Notes: generated from the sequence alone by a model not told the origin. A DNA stretch of 38,545 nt from CS1-C013 sp964353745 (GCA_964353745.1 CAYGWD010000008.1:1-38545), one strand, 5' to 3'; shown: positions 1 to 7,708, counted from the first letter of the stretch. Made by a program: numbers and translations.

Positions 1-4
1 TTTT

Positions 5-244
5 TCATGATAAAATCTTCTCCAAAACGTTTGCCATCTCAACAATGAAGCTTGCCGCCGGATCAGAAAATTTGGTAGGATCAAACTTTGTTGCATAAGT
101 AGTGATAGGAATTTGAGGAAAATTCTTTGAATAAAAATAATCATACAAAAAAGCATAGCCATAAAGAAAGATTATTATAATAACTACAGACAGCATGATA
201 ACAGCTGCTGTTTTTTGCCAAGTCTTAAGATTATGCCACTTCAT
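5..244 (-). CDS. small single-pass membrane protein, unknown function
   Basis: This 79-residue protein is complete: it starts at an ATG at 244 and its stop lies at 5-7. Residues 12 to about 32 form one strongly hydrophobic segment rich in V, I, L and F, preceded by a basic stretch (KTWQK). That arrangement predicts a single helix with the N-terminus inside and a roughly 45-residue tail outside. I recognise no family motif. The coding probability is moderate because the protein is short, but the hydrophobic segment with flanking charge looks like a real small membrane protein. Confidence 0.5.
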   Translation of the reverse strand: MKWHNLKTWQKTAAVIMLSVVIIIIFLYGYAFLYDYFYSKNFPQIPITTYATKFDPTKFSDPAASFIVEMANVLEKILS

Positions 245-284
245 ACATTTAATTTAGAAATCTTGACTTATAAATTAGAAAATA

Positions 285-365
285 TCAAACGATTACACTG
301 GAACGCTGCTTCTCGTACTCACGCCATACATGCTCGCACTTGATGCATTTGAAAAACTTTGAAAA
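285..365 (-). pseudogene. fragment of transcription factor S (TFIIS-type) C-terminal zinc ribbon
   Basis: Read on the minus strand in one frame, this stretch encodes FSKFFKCIKCEHVWREYEKQ and then RSSVIV and a stop. The CxxC pair followed by HVWREYE is the hallmark of the end of the archaeal TFS/TFIIS zinc ribbon (usually F-x-C-T-K-C-G-H-x-W-R-E). A TGA lies directly upstream in frame and there is no start codon. The first half of the ribbon and the N-terminal domain are absent. I read it as a relic of a deleted or moved TFS gene next to metK. The match covers only about 14 residues, so chance resemblance is possible. Confidence 0.5.
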
Positions 366-375
366 TCAATCTATA

Positions 376-390
376 AGCTTTATAAATTTG
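376..390 (+). promoter_or_regulatory. putative TATA box for metK
   Basis: An AT-rich TATA-like stretch (CTTTATAAAT at 378-387) lies about 55 nt upstream of the metK start, leaving room for a short leader. The ATG at 440 is preceded by GAGG at 429-432, a plausible ribosome binding site. This is a pattern match only. Confidence 0.4.
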
Positions 391-439
391 TAATATAATC
401 TTATTATCTGCGAATTTAATCTAAGTTTGAGGCGATAAA

Positions 440-2944
440 ATGAATGGCAAGTACTTTTTCACGTCTGAGTCTGTGGCTGAAGGTCACCCGGATAAGGTCA
501 GTGACCAAATATCCGATGCTATTCTCGACGAAATATTAAAAAAGGATCCAAAAGCTAGAGTCGATTGCGAAACATTGATAATGCAAGGCACCGTCATCGT
601 AACGGGCCAGATAACCACTTCTTGTTATGTAAACATACCTGCTACTGTTAGAAAAACCCTGAAAGAAATCGGTTTTAATAACGCCAAAGACGGATTGGAT
701 TGGGAAACATGCGGTGTGTTGACATCAATAGAGGAGCAATCCCCCGACATTTCCCTTGGCGTAACAGAATCAGAAGGGCGCGAACAGGGTGCAGGAGACC
801 AGGGCATGATGTTTGGCTATGCTTGCAATGAAACAAAAGAGTTGATGCCTTTGCCAATAACGTTGGCTCATAAGCTTGTAATGAAGCTTGCTGAAGTTAG
901 AAAGAAGAACATTCTACCATATCTAAGACCCGATGGCAAATCCCAAGTTACAATAGAGTATCATGATGATAAACCGATAAGAGTGGATTCGGTCGTGATT
1001 GCTGCTCAACACAACGAGAGCGTGGATATGGAAACACTGAGAAAAGATATTATAAATGAAGTTATCAAAAAAGTAATACCTGAAAATTTTTTGGATAAAA
1101 ATACAAAGTATATTATTAACGGGACAGGAAGGTTTGTTATTGGTGGAACCCTGGCAGATTCTGGATTGACTGGAAGAAAAATAATTGTTGATACTTACGG
1201 TGGTATTGGAAGCCACGGAGGAGGGTGTTTTTGCGTGTCGGGTGATTCTATTATCAATACCGAACTAGGTTTAAGTTCTATTCAATATCTTTCTGACGTA
1301 AAGCCGGGAACTTTAATAAAAACTGACATTTCTCCGACACCTTTGGAAAGCTGGATAGATAACAACGAAATGGGAACTATAAGGGTAAACACAAAAGACG
1401 GCTATGATTTGGAGGGAACTCCAAACCAATGCATCAGGGTTATAGATGAAAACGGTAGTTACATTTGGAGAAGATTGGATGAATTGAAATCTACAGACTG
1501 GATAGCCATTCAACGAAAAGCAAGAATGTTCGGCCAAAAATCCAACGTAGACTTTTCCTTCCAGCATAAACCAGGAACTTTTAGAAAAAATACTTTCATT
1601 TTTCCAAACGATCTCACAGAAGATTATGCGTATCTTTTAGGCTTGCTGATTGGAGACGGGAGATGCACCACTCGAGACGGTGTGCAGGTATGCGTTTGCG
1701 AAAAAGAGATGAAAGATAATGTTCAAGCATTATTCAAAAAATTGTTCGGAAAGGAGGGCAAGATATTCGGGCATTGGGCATTCTTCTGCGGAGTAGAGCT
1801 AAGATCGTATTTGGAGAAATTGGGCCTTGATTATTCTAGATCTTGGCAGAAAACAGTTCCCGAAAGCGTTTTCAAGGCTCCTAAAAACGTTGTAGCTTCA
1901 TTTTTGCGAGGATTGTTTGATACGGATGGCACCGCAGTATTAACAGGAAGAAACAATAATTCTCTTGATATTAAATTTACAACAACTTCAGAGAAACTTG
2001 CAAATGAAGTTCAGCAACTCCTTCTGAATTTCGGCATAATTAGCAGAATACAAATTGTTCAAGCAGCCGGAAAAATTTCAAGTATTAAAGGAAGAACGAT
2101 TGTATCCAAAAGGAATTTGTACAATGTTAGAATAAAAGGTGCTCAAAGTGTTGAAATATTTAAAAAAGATATAGGGTTTGGCTTGCCAAGGAAAAACAAG
2201 ATTCTTAGTTCTATAGAATGTTCTAAAAAGCGGAATGTTTTTATTATACCTAATCAAAAGAGGCGTGTCAAAAGATTATGGAATAAACTAAATTCTCAAG
2301 AGCATCAGAAAGATATCGCTAAAATTGGAAGATGGCTGCGTGATCCGGGCACAAAAGGAACAAAGGAATTGAGCTATGCAAAACTGGCTGAGTTTCTAGA
2401 TGCATTCGAGGAGAGGTTCTCAAGAGACTTGGATTATGAATATTTGAAAACTTATTTCATTCTTTCACATTATTATTCAAGAATAAAGAACATGTCAGCA
2501 AGCCGTGCTCATGTTTATGATTTCAAAGTTCCAGGAGTACATACTTTCACCGCTAATGGTTTTATTTGCCATAATTCTGGCAAGGATCCTTCGAAGGTTG
2601 ACAGGTCAGGTTCGTATATGGCGAGATATATCGCAAAGAACATTGTTGCCGCAGGCTTGGCTGATAAATGCGGAATCCAAATAGCGTATGTCATTGGCGT
2701 GGCAAAGCCGTTATCTGTAATGGTTGACACTTTTAGAACGGGCAAGATCCCTGATGAAAAAATCACAGAATTAGTCTTAAAACATTTTGACATGAGGCCA
2801 AAGGCGATAATCGAGCACCTCAAACTGCTCAGACCAATATACAGGAAGTCTGCTGTTTATGGTCACTTTGGCAGAAATGATCCGGACTTTGCTTGGGAAA
2901 GAACCGATAAGGCAGACATGCTCAGGAAGGAAAGCGGCATATAG
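440..2944 (+). CDS. metK: S-adenosylmethionine synthetase, bacterial type, interrupted by an intein
   Basis: The protein makes S-adenosylmethionine from ATP and methionine. The 834-residue precursor contains a 386-residue MetK once residues 265-712 are removed, which is the usual bacterial length. Visible MetK signatures are the N-terminal ESVAEGHPDKVSDQISDA (ATP site), GAGDQGMMFGYA, and the GGG-C-F/SGKDPSKVDRS signature near the triphosphate site. The intein splits this last signature between F264 and S713. Most archaea use the unrelated-looking archaeal MAT family, so a bacterial-type enzyme here suggests ancient transfer or a lineage-specific replacement. The C-terminal domain (AIIEHLKLLRPIYRKSA... 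to WERTDKADML) is complete, so splicing should give an active enzyme. The ATG at 440 is supported by GAGG 8 nt upstream and by alignment to the family N-terminus. Confidence 0.95.
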   Translation: MNGKYFFTSESVAEGHPDKVSDQISDAILDEILKKDPKARVDCETLIMQGTVIVTGQITTSCYVNIPATVRKTLKEIGFNNAKDGLDWETCGVLTSIEEQSPDISLGVTESEGREQGAGDQGMMFGYACNETKELMPLPITLAHKLVMKLAEVRKKNILPYLRPDGKSQVTIEYHDDKPIRVDSVVIAAQHNESVDMETLRKDIINEVIKKVIPENFLDKNTKYIINGTGRFVIGGTLADSGLTGRKIIVDTYGGIGSHGGGCFCVSGDSIINTELGLSSIQYLSDVKPGTLIKTDISPTPLESWIDNNEMGTIRVNTKDGYDLEGTPNQCIRVIDENGSYIWRRLDELKSTDWIAIQRKARMFGQKSNVDFSFQHKPGTFRKNTFIFPNDLTEDYAYLLGLLIGDGRCTTRDGVQVCVCEKEMKDNVQALFKKLFGKEGKIFGHWAFFCGVELRSYLEKLGLDYSRSWQKTVPESVFKAPKNVVASFLRGLFDTDGTAVLTGRNNNSLDIKFTTTSEKLANEVQQLLLNFGIISRIQIVQAAGKISSIKGRTIVSKRNLYNVRIKGAQSVEIFKKDIGFGLPRKNKILSSIECSKKRNVFIIPNQKRRVKRLWNKLNSQEHQKDIAKIGRWLRDPGTKGTKELSYAKLAEFLDAFEERFSRDLDYEYLKTYFILSHYYSRIKNMSASRAHVYDFKVPGVHTFTANGFICHNSGKDPSKVDRSGSYMARYIAKNIVAAGLADKCGIQIAYVIGVAKPLSVMVDTFRTGKIPDEKITELVLKHFDMRPKAIIEHLKLLRPIYRKSAVYGHFGRNDPDFAWERTDKADMLRKESGI
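1232..2575 (+). mobile_element. LAGLIDADG intein within MetK (residues 265-712)
   Basis: The intein is 448 residues, in frame, with no stops. It begins at Cys265 (CVSGDSIINTELG, block A) and ends in ICHN712 (block G), followed by Ser713 as the +1 nucleophile. Block F is HVYDFKVPGVHTFTANG. Two dodecapeptide homing-endonuclease motifs are visible: YLLGLLIGDG (398-407) and FLRGLFDTDG (488-497), each with its acidic residue. Block B reads TPNQ (327-330), so the normally conserved His is Gln. Between the second endonuclease motif and block F lies a long extra stretch (about residues 590-690) rich in K and R, possibly an additional DNA-binding segment. All splice-junction residues are present, so autocatalytic splicing is expected, subject to the block B change. 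Confidence 0.93.
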
Positions 2945-3010
2945 AATAAGCATACACATTTTCTAACAATCGAGCAGAAGAATTAATATGCCTGTAAACA
3001 AATTCTTATT

Positions 3011-3241
3011 ATGGGCCTTGCATCAAGGTTTATGCTGATGATAGTAGTTCCCATAACAATTTTGATAGGCTTTTCAGTAACTTTCTCCTTCATAGGCGGG
3101 AAGCTAAACCCGTTTGACCTTTTTGACAAGATAAAAACCCTTACAGGCGATTATCTTCTGATAGGAGTCTTCATTCTATTAGGCATAGTATTCTTCGGTT
3201 TCTTCTTGTTTTTAAAAGAAAAGTTCCTAGGCTCATCGTGA
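3011..3241 (+). CDS. small two-helix membrane protein, unknown
   Basis: This 76-residue protein has two hydrophobic segments, about residues 8-30 and 48-68, separated by a polar loop (NPFDLFDKIKTLTGD), and ends in a short basic tail (KEKF). I recognise no family. It lies 66 nt after metK and 57 nt before a coiled-coil gene on the same strand. The ATG at 3011 is the first in frame after the metK stop. Confidence 0.6.
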   Translation: MGLASRFMLMIVVPITILIGFSVTFSFIGGKLNPFDLFDKIKTLTGDYLLIGVFILLGIVFFGFFLFLKEKFLGSS

Positions 3242-3298
3242 TGTTTTTGTAGTGCGTTTTGGGTTAACTATTTAAAATTTAACTTACATTTTTAGTTT

Positions 3299-3580
3299 AT
3301 GGAAGAGAAGATTGAGTTGAATATTTTCTTGAACAAATTGGTGTCAGCCGTTACCAAAAAGTTTGAAAAACTCGAGAGCGACATGGAAATATTGAAGACA
3401 GATCTTGAAAAGTTCAAACAGCCTGGCGAGAAGGACAATCTGAAGGAATTCGAGGAAAAACTTAGGAACATGGAGTTTTCAATAAATTCTTTGAAGAACA
3501 AGAGCCAGATTGACAAGTCGATTCTAAGGCTGATCGAGACAGAAGAGCAAGATAGAAAGAGTGAAGGATATGGAAGATGA
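3299..3580 (+). CDS. coiled-coil protein, unknown
   Basis: This 93-residue, highly charged protein shows heptad-like spacing of L, I, F and M among K and E through most of its length (for example KLESDMEILKTDLEKFKQ), which suggests a long coiled coil. There is no membrane segment and no catalytic motif. It overlaps the start of the next gene, which encodes another coiled-coil protein, so the two are probably translationally coupled and may interact. A TATA-like TTTAAAATTT lies about 25-30 nt upstream of the ATG at 3299, which suggests a near-leaderless transcript. Confidence 0.6.
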   Translation: MEEKIELNIFLNKLVSAVTKKFEKLESDMEILKTDLEKFKQPGEKDNLKEFEEKLRNMEFSINSLKNKSQIDKSILRLIETEEQDRKSEGYGR

Positions 3581-3932
3581 TTTTGAAGGCATTGTAAGGT
3601 CTCAATTACTAATTCTCAAGAATCAGATGGATGTGATAAAGGATTTTATTAACAAATATGATGAGAGGAGCATAAGGCTCAAGAAGACCATAACCAACGA
3701 ACTCATATCAGCTCTGATAGGAAGGTTTGAGAGAAACGAGAAGTTGATAAGCGATTTGAGCGAGAAAACAGATTCTATTAATTTTAGATTCCAAGAAAAC
3801 CTATCAAAATCCATCAAGGATCTAAGAGAAGAGATGAGCGAGGCTGAGTTGAACAAAGCCATTTCAAAGATATTCGAGGAAAGGGAAATAAAAGTAAGTT
3901 CAAGGGCCTTGGACGAATTAAAGAGCATATAA
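3570..3932 (+). CDS. coiled-coil protein, unknown, overlapping partner
   Basis: I prefer the ATG at 3570 (MEDDFEGIVRSQ, 120 residues). A GTG at 3561 in the same frame would add three residues. The ATG overlaps the upstream gene's stop region, and GTGAAGG just before it could serve as the ribosome binding site. The sequence is charged and heptad-like from about residue 15 to 110 (LIGRFERNEKLISDLSEKT), again a coiled coil with no recognised domain. Its 3' end overlaps the convergent 660-residue surface protein gene by 15 nt. It could be a structural or scaffold protein acting with its upstream neighbour; that is inference. Confidence 0.55.
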   Translation: MEDDFEGIVRSQLLILKNQMDVIKDFINKYDERSIRLKKTITNELISALIGRFERNEKLISDLSEKTDSINFRFQENLSKSIKDLREEMSEAELNKAISKIFEEREIKVSSRALDELKSI

Positions 3933-5900
3933 ATTTTTATTATCATCCTTATTGTAAACGTATTCTACTTTTTCTTTGGGTTTTCTCTTGCGGGTTATGA
4001 ATATTATGACAAATGTCAGCGCTATTGCAACTAGAATAACTATGAACAATAAATTCATGTAATCAGGCGAAGCAGGTTTTGTTCTAACAGTGTATTCGTC
4101 AGATGTAGACCAATCATTGCCGGTGTCATTAGCGTAAATTTTCCATGCAACTGCTCCGCTGGTTGAATTCAAGTCCTTTGTAACGTTGAACAAGCCGCTA
4201 CTTCCTGTTAAAGGAATCCAAGAGTCATTCTTCCATTCGCCAGACATGTTTGAAGAGAAAATATAACCAGACATGCCAGAATCAGCAAACCATTCCAAGG
4301 AAAAGATTATTTTACTGTCATTCGTTATGTTGCTGCTGGCAGTTGCATAGGAAGGTGGCAGATTACTAGGAGGAGAAGTTACTGCCATGTTAACATTACT
4401 GGCAGCGCTTATAGTTTTTCCATCAGAAGTGCTGCCTTTGACATTTATTGTTATACCATAGGTTTTTGCTTCAGCATCAGTAGGTATATTAAAGTCTATT
4501 TTAACCTCTTTTGTCTCACTGCTATAGATGGAAGAAGGCTTGGTGCTTACAGTATACCACTCCGGAGAAATTCCTGTCAAATTCACTGTTATATTAAAAA
4601 TATTTTTCTGCATAGCGTTTTCCAAGTTAAAGCTCGCTTGACCAGCATTGCCAGTTTCTATTGATGGAAAACTATAATCCTTTATTTTTAACTCGCCTGT
4701 TATGTTCTGCTGTCGTGGAGGTGCTGATGCGACTATTATGGTTTTTGTTATGCTCTGGCTGGTATAATTATCAGTGCCGCTCGTGTTGCAAGTAAAATTA
4801 TACGTCCCTTTACTTAACAGGAAAATACCCATCCTTGTTGAAGAAGTTATGTTCCCTATGAGTTCAGAATTTTTATAGAAATTAAATTTAGATACATTTA
4901 TTTCCAATGGGTTGATGGAATAGCACGTAGCAGTCACTTGGGTTCCTTCTAATACGTTTGTAGACGGTATCACGTCCATGACCAGAGGGTTCATTTTTAA
5001 TATTTCATAATTAATAAAGTTTGTAGAGCTTTCGCTCACGTCGTCCTTGGCATGCCATTTATAAGAAAAGTTTCCAGTTCTTAGATTTGTAAAAGTTATC
5101 CAAAAGACTCCTGATGAATTTTGAACAGAATTGTTAGTGGTGTAACGATAGTTGGTCATTGATCCTGCAAGGTTTGTTTCGAGCCACACATCAACTAAAT
5201 TGGCATCATTAATGTTTGCTTGGAATTTGTACTCTGCATTAGGTACATAGCCTACCACATTCCCAGGGGTATTTGACACGCCTGTAATTTGCGGGGGTCC
5301 GCCGTCAAAATAATAAGTTTTTGACGACGGCGTGTAGTTCTGGTCTCCTTCCCAAGAGGCTGCGATCATAAATATATTCGCATCTGTTAGGTTGGTTGAA
5401 TAATATAAAAAAGACGTGTTGGTTAGAGTTGTAAAACCGGGATAATTTGATTCTAACTTTATTACTCTATTAGGCAAGTTTAGGCTAGCAACAAAATTTG
5501 CCGTGGCATATTGTACAAGGCTCACGTTTCCTACTTTACCATTTATGGTCAAGATTATTGGTACGGATGAATTTTTTAAAACGTCGTATGCATTAGAAAA
5601 AGTTGCGCTATCAGTCGCATTGCTCACATACCATTTATAGGAATAGCTTCCAGCTACCAGGCCTGGCAAAATGTAATAGAAAGTGTCAGGCGACGTACTA
5701 TTAGCCGTATTATTCAAACCATTCCACTCAAAATTGACGCTAGCTATGTTCGATATTTCATCGCACTCTATCTGAAACCTATAACTTCTTCCTGGAACAT
5801 ACTGAGAACCAGAAGGAACGGAAGTGGTCATATCAGCAGCTTCTGCAATACGCGACAATAGTAAAATTAAAAAAATCACGCTAAAGAGGCATTTTTTCAT
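3918..5900 (-). CDS. secreted, membrane-anchored Ig-like surface protein
   Basis: This 660-residue protein has a Sec signal peptide (MKKCLFSVIFLILLLSRIAEA, residues 1-21), a long Ser/Thr/Asn-rich ectodomain with many N-x-S/T sequons, and a C-terminal membrane helix (about 614-635) followed by a basic cytoplasmic tail (TRKRKPKEKVEY). Repeated units ending in YxYKWYVS or FSYKWHAKDD suggest Ig-like beta-sandwich repeats in the first 300 residues. Residues around 400-510 resemble NEW3-type domains. A module near 520-605 (SGMSGYIFSSNMSGEW ... KIYANDTGNDW) is the same one that recurs in the giant proteins at 15936 and 22010, which links the three to one surface system. Its role is probably in the cell envelope or in adhesion. 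No enzymatic motif is visible. Confidence 0.75.
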   Translation of the reverse strand: MKKCLFSVIFLILLLSRIAEAADMTTSVPSGSQYVPGRSYRFQIECDEISNIASVNFEWNGLNNTANSTSPDTFYYILPGLVAGSYSYKWYVSNATDSATFSNAYDVLKNSSVPIILTINGKVGNVSLVQYATANFVASLNLPNRVIKLESNYPGFTTLTNTSFLYYSTNLTDANIFMIAASWEGDQNYTPSSKTYYFDGGPPQITGVSNTPGNVVGYVPNAEYKFQANINDANLVDVWLETNLAGSMTNYRYTTNNSVQNSSGVFWITFTNLRTGNFSYKWHAKDDVSESSTNFINYEILKMNPLVMDVIPSTNVLEGTQVTATCYSINPLEINVSKFNFYKNSELIGNITSSTRMGIFLLSKGTYNFTCNTSGTDNYTSQSITKTIIVASAPPRQQNITGELKIKDYSFPSIETGNAGQASFNLENAMQKNIFNITVNLTGISPEWYTVSTKPSSIYSSETKEVKIDFNIPTDAEAKTYGITINVKGSTSDGKTISAASNVNMAVTSPPSNLPPSYATASSNITNDSKIIFSLEWFADSGMSGYIFSSNMSGEWKNDSWIPLTGSSGLFNVTKDLNSTSGAVAWKIYANDTGNDWSTSDEYTVRTKPASPDYMNLLFIVILVAIALTFVIIFITRKRKPKEKVEYVYNKDDNKNLYAL

Positions 5901-5932
5901 ATATTATATATGTTTATAAAAGAAATTATTCT

Positions 5933-5944
5933 ATTTTATAAATT
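5933..5944 (+). promoter_or_regulatory. putative TATA box, leaderless start of DUF362 gene
   Basis: ATTTTATAAATT is centred about 27 nt before the ATG at 5965, the spacing expected for a leaderless archaeal transcript. No ribosome binding site precedes that ATG. Confidence 0.4.
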
Positions 5945-5964
5945 TTACCAAGCATAAGATTTTT

Positions 5965-6819
5965 ATGAAGGTCTACATCTTAGGTGGCAATAATCCGTAT
6001 AATACAACAAAAAAGCTCTTGGATAAAATGAACTTCTCATTGAGCAACAAGAAAGTTTTTATAAAGGCCAACGTTCAACCTAACAAGACTGTTTCCACTG
6101 ACGTAAACGTTGTCAGGGCAATTCTTGAAAAACTAAAAGACTGTGATATAATAATAGGAGGAAATGTTGGCATAACAGGTAGGCCATTCAAGATAAACAA
6201 TTATTATGGTCTCAAAGAAGAGTTTGACGTCAAGCTCCTAGACTTGGACAAAGACGATATAGTAATCAAAAAAGTTAGGGATCCGATAAGGTACAAGGAA
6301 TTTCCCGTAGCAAAATCATCTGTAGATGCTGGTTACGTCATAAATGTTGCTAAATTGAAAATACATTCCCATGCCAAGGTCACAATGTGCTTGAAGAACT
6401 TGTTTGGATGCATACCAGGAAGAATTAGGTTTTCAATTCACCCTTTCATAAACGATGCCATTCATGATTACATGCAGATTTTCAGGTCCGACTTGAATAT
6501 CATCGATGGCATCATCGGTAATCAGAATGATGAAGGCATACCGCATCCTGTCAGGTCTAACATCATGATAGGAGGTTACGACGTTATATGCGTTGACGTT
6601 GTCGGAACAAAGTGCATGGGTGTCGATCCTGAGGAAGTTGAGTACCTGAAGCTTTTGAATTATGACACTAGAAAAATCGAGGTCATTGGTGAAAAAATAG
6701 AAGATGTTTTAAGATGTTATAGCAGGAGAAAGCTTCCCATGACCTATATAAGATATTTTGTTGAAGACTGCTTGAGACTTGCCATAAGATTAAACTTATT
6801 AAGCACCCAACATAAATAA
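5965..6819 (+). CDS. DUF362 family protein
   Basis: The 284-residue protein matches the DUF362 pattern: an N-terminal beta strand, then KVFIKANVQPNKTVSTDVNV (the family's F-I-K-x-N and S-T-x-x-x-V region), IIIGGN, a central NVAKLKIHSHAKVTMCLKN segment, and DGIIGNQNDEGIPHP in the second half. DUF362 proteins are often fused to ferredoxin domains, but no 4Fe-4S Cys cluster is present here, so this is the bare domain. The biochemical role is not established for most of the family. It runs divergently from the 660-residue surface protein, and the downstream half-SWIB gene begins 14 nt after its stop. Confidence 0.8.
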   Translation: MKVYILGGNNPYNTTKKLLDKMNFSLSNKKVFIKANVQPNKTVSTDVNVVRAILEKLKDCDIIIGGNVGITGRPFKINNYYGLKEEFDVKLLDLDKDDIVIKKVRDPIRYKEFPVAKSSVDAGYVINVAKLKIHSHAKVTMCLKNLFGCIPGRIRFSIHPFINDAIHDYMQIFRSDLNIIDGIIGNQNDEGIPHPVRSNIMIGGYDVICVDVVGTKCMGVDPEEVEYLKLLNYDTRKIEVIGEKIEDVLRCYSRRKLPMTYIRYFVEDCLRLAIRLNLLSTQHK

Positions 6820-6833
6820 TAAGAGGTGAAAAA

Positions 6834-6983
6834 ATGGTAACAAAAAAGAAAGCCTTTGGTGGTTATCACATTGTTCCCGATGAGCACTTGGCAAAGATAA
6901 TAGGCAAAGAAAAAGCGTCACCATCGGAAATGACAAAAAGACTGTGGGCGTACATTAAAAGAAATAAATTATCTAGAAAGTAA
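6834..6983 (+). CDS. half-length SWIB/MDM2-type domain protein
   Basis: This 49-residue gene starts at the ATG at 6834 with AGAGGTGAA just upstream, a clear ribosome binding site. The core (LAKIIGKEKASPSEMTKRLW followed by AYIKRNKL) matches the first half of the SWIB domain (L-x-x-x-x-G-x-x-x-x-R-x-x-V-x-x-x-L-W-x-Y-I-K-x-N-x-L). A full SWIB domain continues for about 35 more residues with the D-P-x-x-x-x-x-I-x-x-D segment. Here the protein stops right after the basic NKLSRK. No continuation is visible in the other frames downstream, so this looks like a genuine mini-form or a truncation. SWIB proteins are often linked to chromatin or topoisomerase function. Confidence 0.75.
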   Translation: MVTKKKAFGGYHIVPDEHLAKIIGKEKASPSEMTKRLWAYIKRNKLSRK

Positions 6984-7078
6984 AATTAATTAATAATTTT
7001 CTAGCAGGGCAGATTTTTTTATTATTATTTACACATTTCTTTAAGATTTAAAAACATGAAACTATTAATCTAGTTTAT

Positions 7079-7233
7079 GCCGTCGTGACAGAAACTGGCC
7101 AATGTGCTAGCCTTGAGACAGATGATATTATGGCTTGACTCTGAATAGCGGCGTAATGAAGAGTGATAGGCATTGTGATGTCAAGATAGCTAGTGTCCGC
7201 AAGGACTTGCAGGTTCAAATCCTGCCGACGGCG
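7079..7233 (+). tRNA. tRNA-Ser(UGA) with a 70-nt intron
   Basis: The acceptor stem GCCGTCG (7079-7085) pairs with CGACGGC (7226-7232). The discriminator is G7233 and CCA is not encoded. The anticodon stem CTAGC (7107-7111) pairs with GCTAG (7189-7193). The loop reads C-T-TGA-G then A7188, giving anticodon TGA at 7114-7116 and an intron at 7118-7187 between positions 37 and 38. The three-base-pair D stem and long variable arm GTCC-GCAA-GGAC (7195-7206) are typical of tRNA-Ser. The T arm is GCAGG-TTCAAAT-CCTGC. CTTGA and TCAAG flank the splice sites, consistent with a bulge-helix-bulge. TTTAAGATTTAAAA lies about 30 nt upstream. Confidence 0.9.
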
Positions 7234-7235
7234 CT

Positions 7236-7267
7236 TTTTATTCTAGGAAATTAAAATATCAAACGAT
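7236..7267 (+). repeat. 32-nt leader repeat, copy 1
   Basis: These 32 nt are identical to 8054-8085. Both copies end 3 nt before an ATG (7271 and 8089), and both of those genes encode related small membrane proteins. The repeat therefore marks a duplicated gene 5' region. It is AT-rich and ends in ATATCAAACGAT, with the short inverted arms ATC/GAT. It may include promoter and translation-start signals. Confidence 0.85.
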
Positions 7268-7270
7268 AAA

Positions 7271-7642
7271 ATGATAGACTTAGCATTAAATTTAGATGTT
7301 TTTTTCCAATGGATGATTTTAATACTATCTATCTTTTTCATTTTCATTGGTCTTAGTGGTTTAATAATCAAAAAATGGTTTTTAAAGGAAATTAATTTTT
7401 TTGGGCCAAAAAGTTCAAAATTAGAAGATTTAATACAATGGTTTTTGTTCTGGTCAGGAATAATATCCCTGTTTTTTGGTTCCACGGGCGCAATATTAGT
7501 TATTTTTTTGGGAGAAAAATTGATAAAAAGCAATGTCCTGCAAATCGCTTTATCATTTGTCAGTTTTTACATGCTATTTTTTGGTGCATTTTTAATAGCT
7601 TACCATAAGAAAATATTTGTGAAACCTAAAATTCGAAGATAA
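7271..7642 (+). CDS. small membrane protein (paralogue A of the 7.3-8.6 kb array)
   Basis: This 123-residue protein has three hydrophobic segments (about 9-33, 60-80, 88-112) and a basic C-terminus ending KPKIRR. Residues 8-33 (LDVFFQWMILILSIFFIFIG) resemble the start of the protein at 8089. Residues 40-123 (NFFGPKSSKLEDLIQW... to KPKIRR) align along their whole length with the protein at 8364. It therefore looks like an in-frame fusion of the first segment of one paralogue with the whole of the other. No family is recognised. Base composition is more AT-rich than in the copies downstream. Confidence 0.7.
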   Translation: MIDLALNLDVFFQWMILILSIFFIFIGLSGLIIKKWFLKEINFFGPKSSKLEDLIQWFLFWSGIISLFFGSTGAILVIFLGEKLIKSNVLQIALSFVSFYMLFFGAFLIAYHKKIFVKPKIRR

Positions 7643-7708
7643 ATAACTGCTAGCATGCTTCTTGCCAGTTGTGCTTTCTTTTTTAAATGAAAAGTCAAAT
7701 AAAATTAT

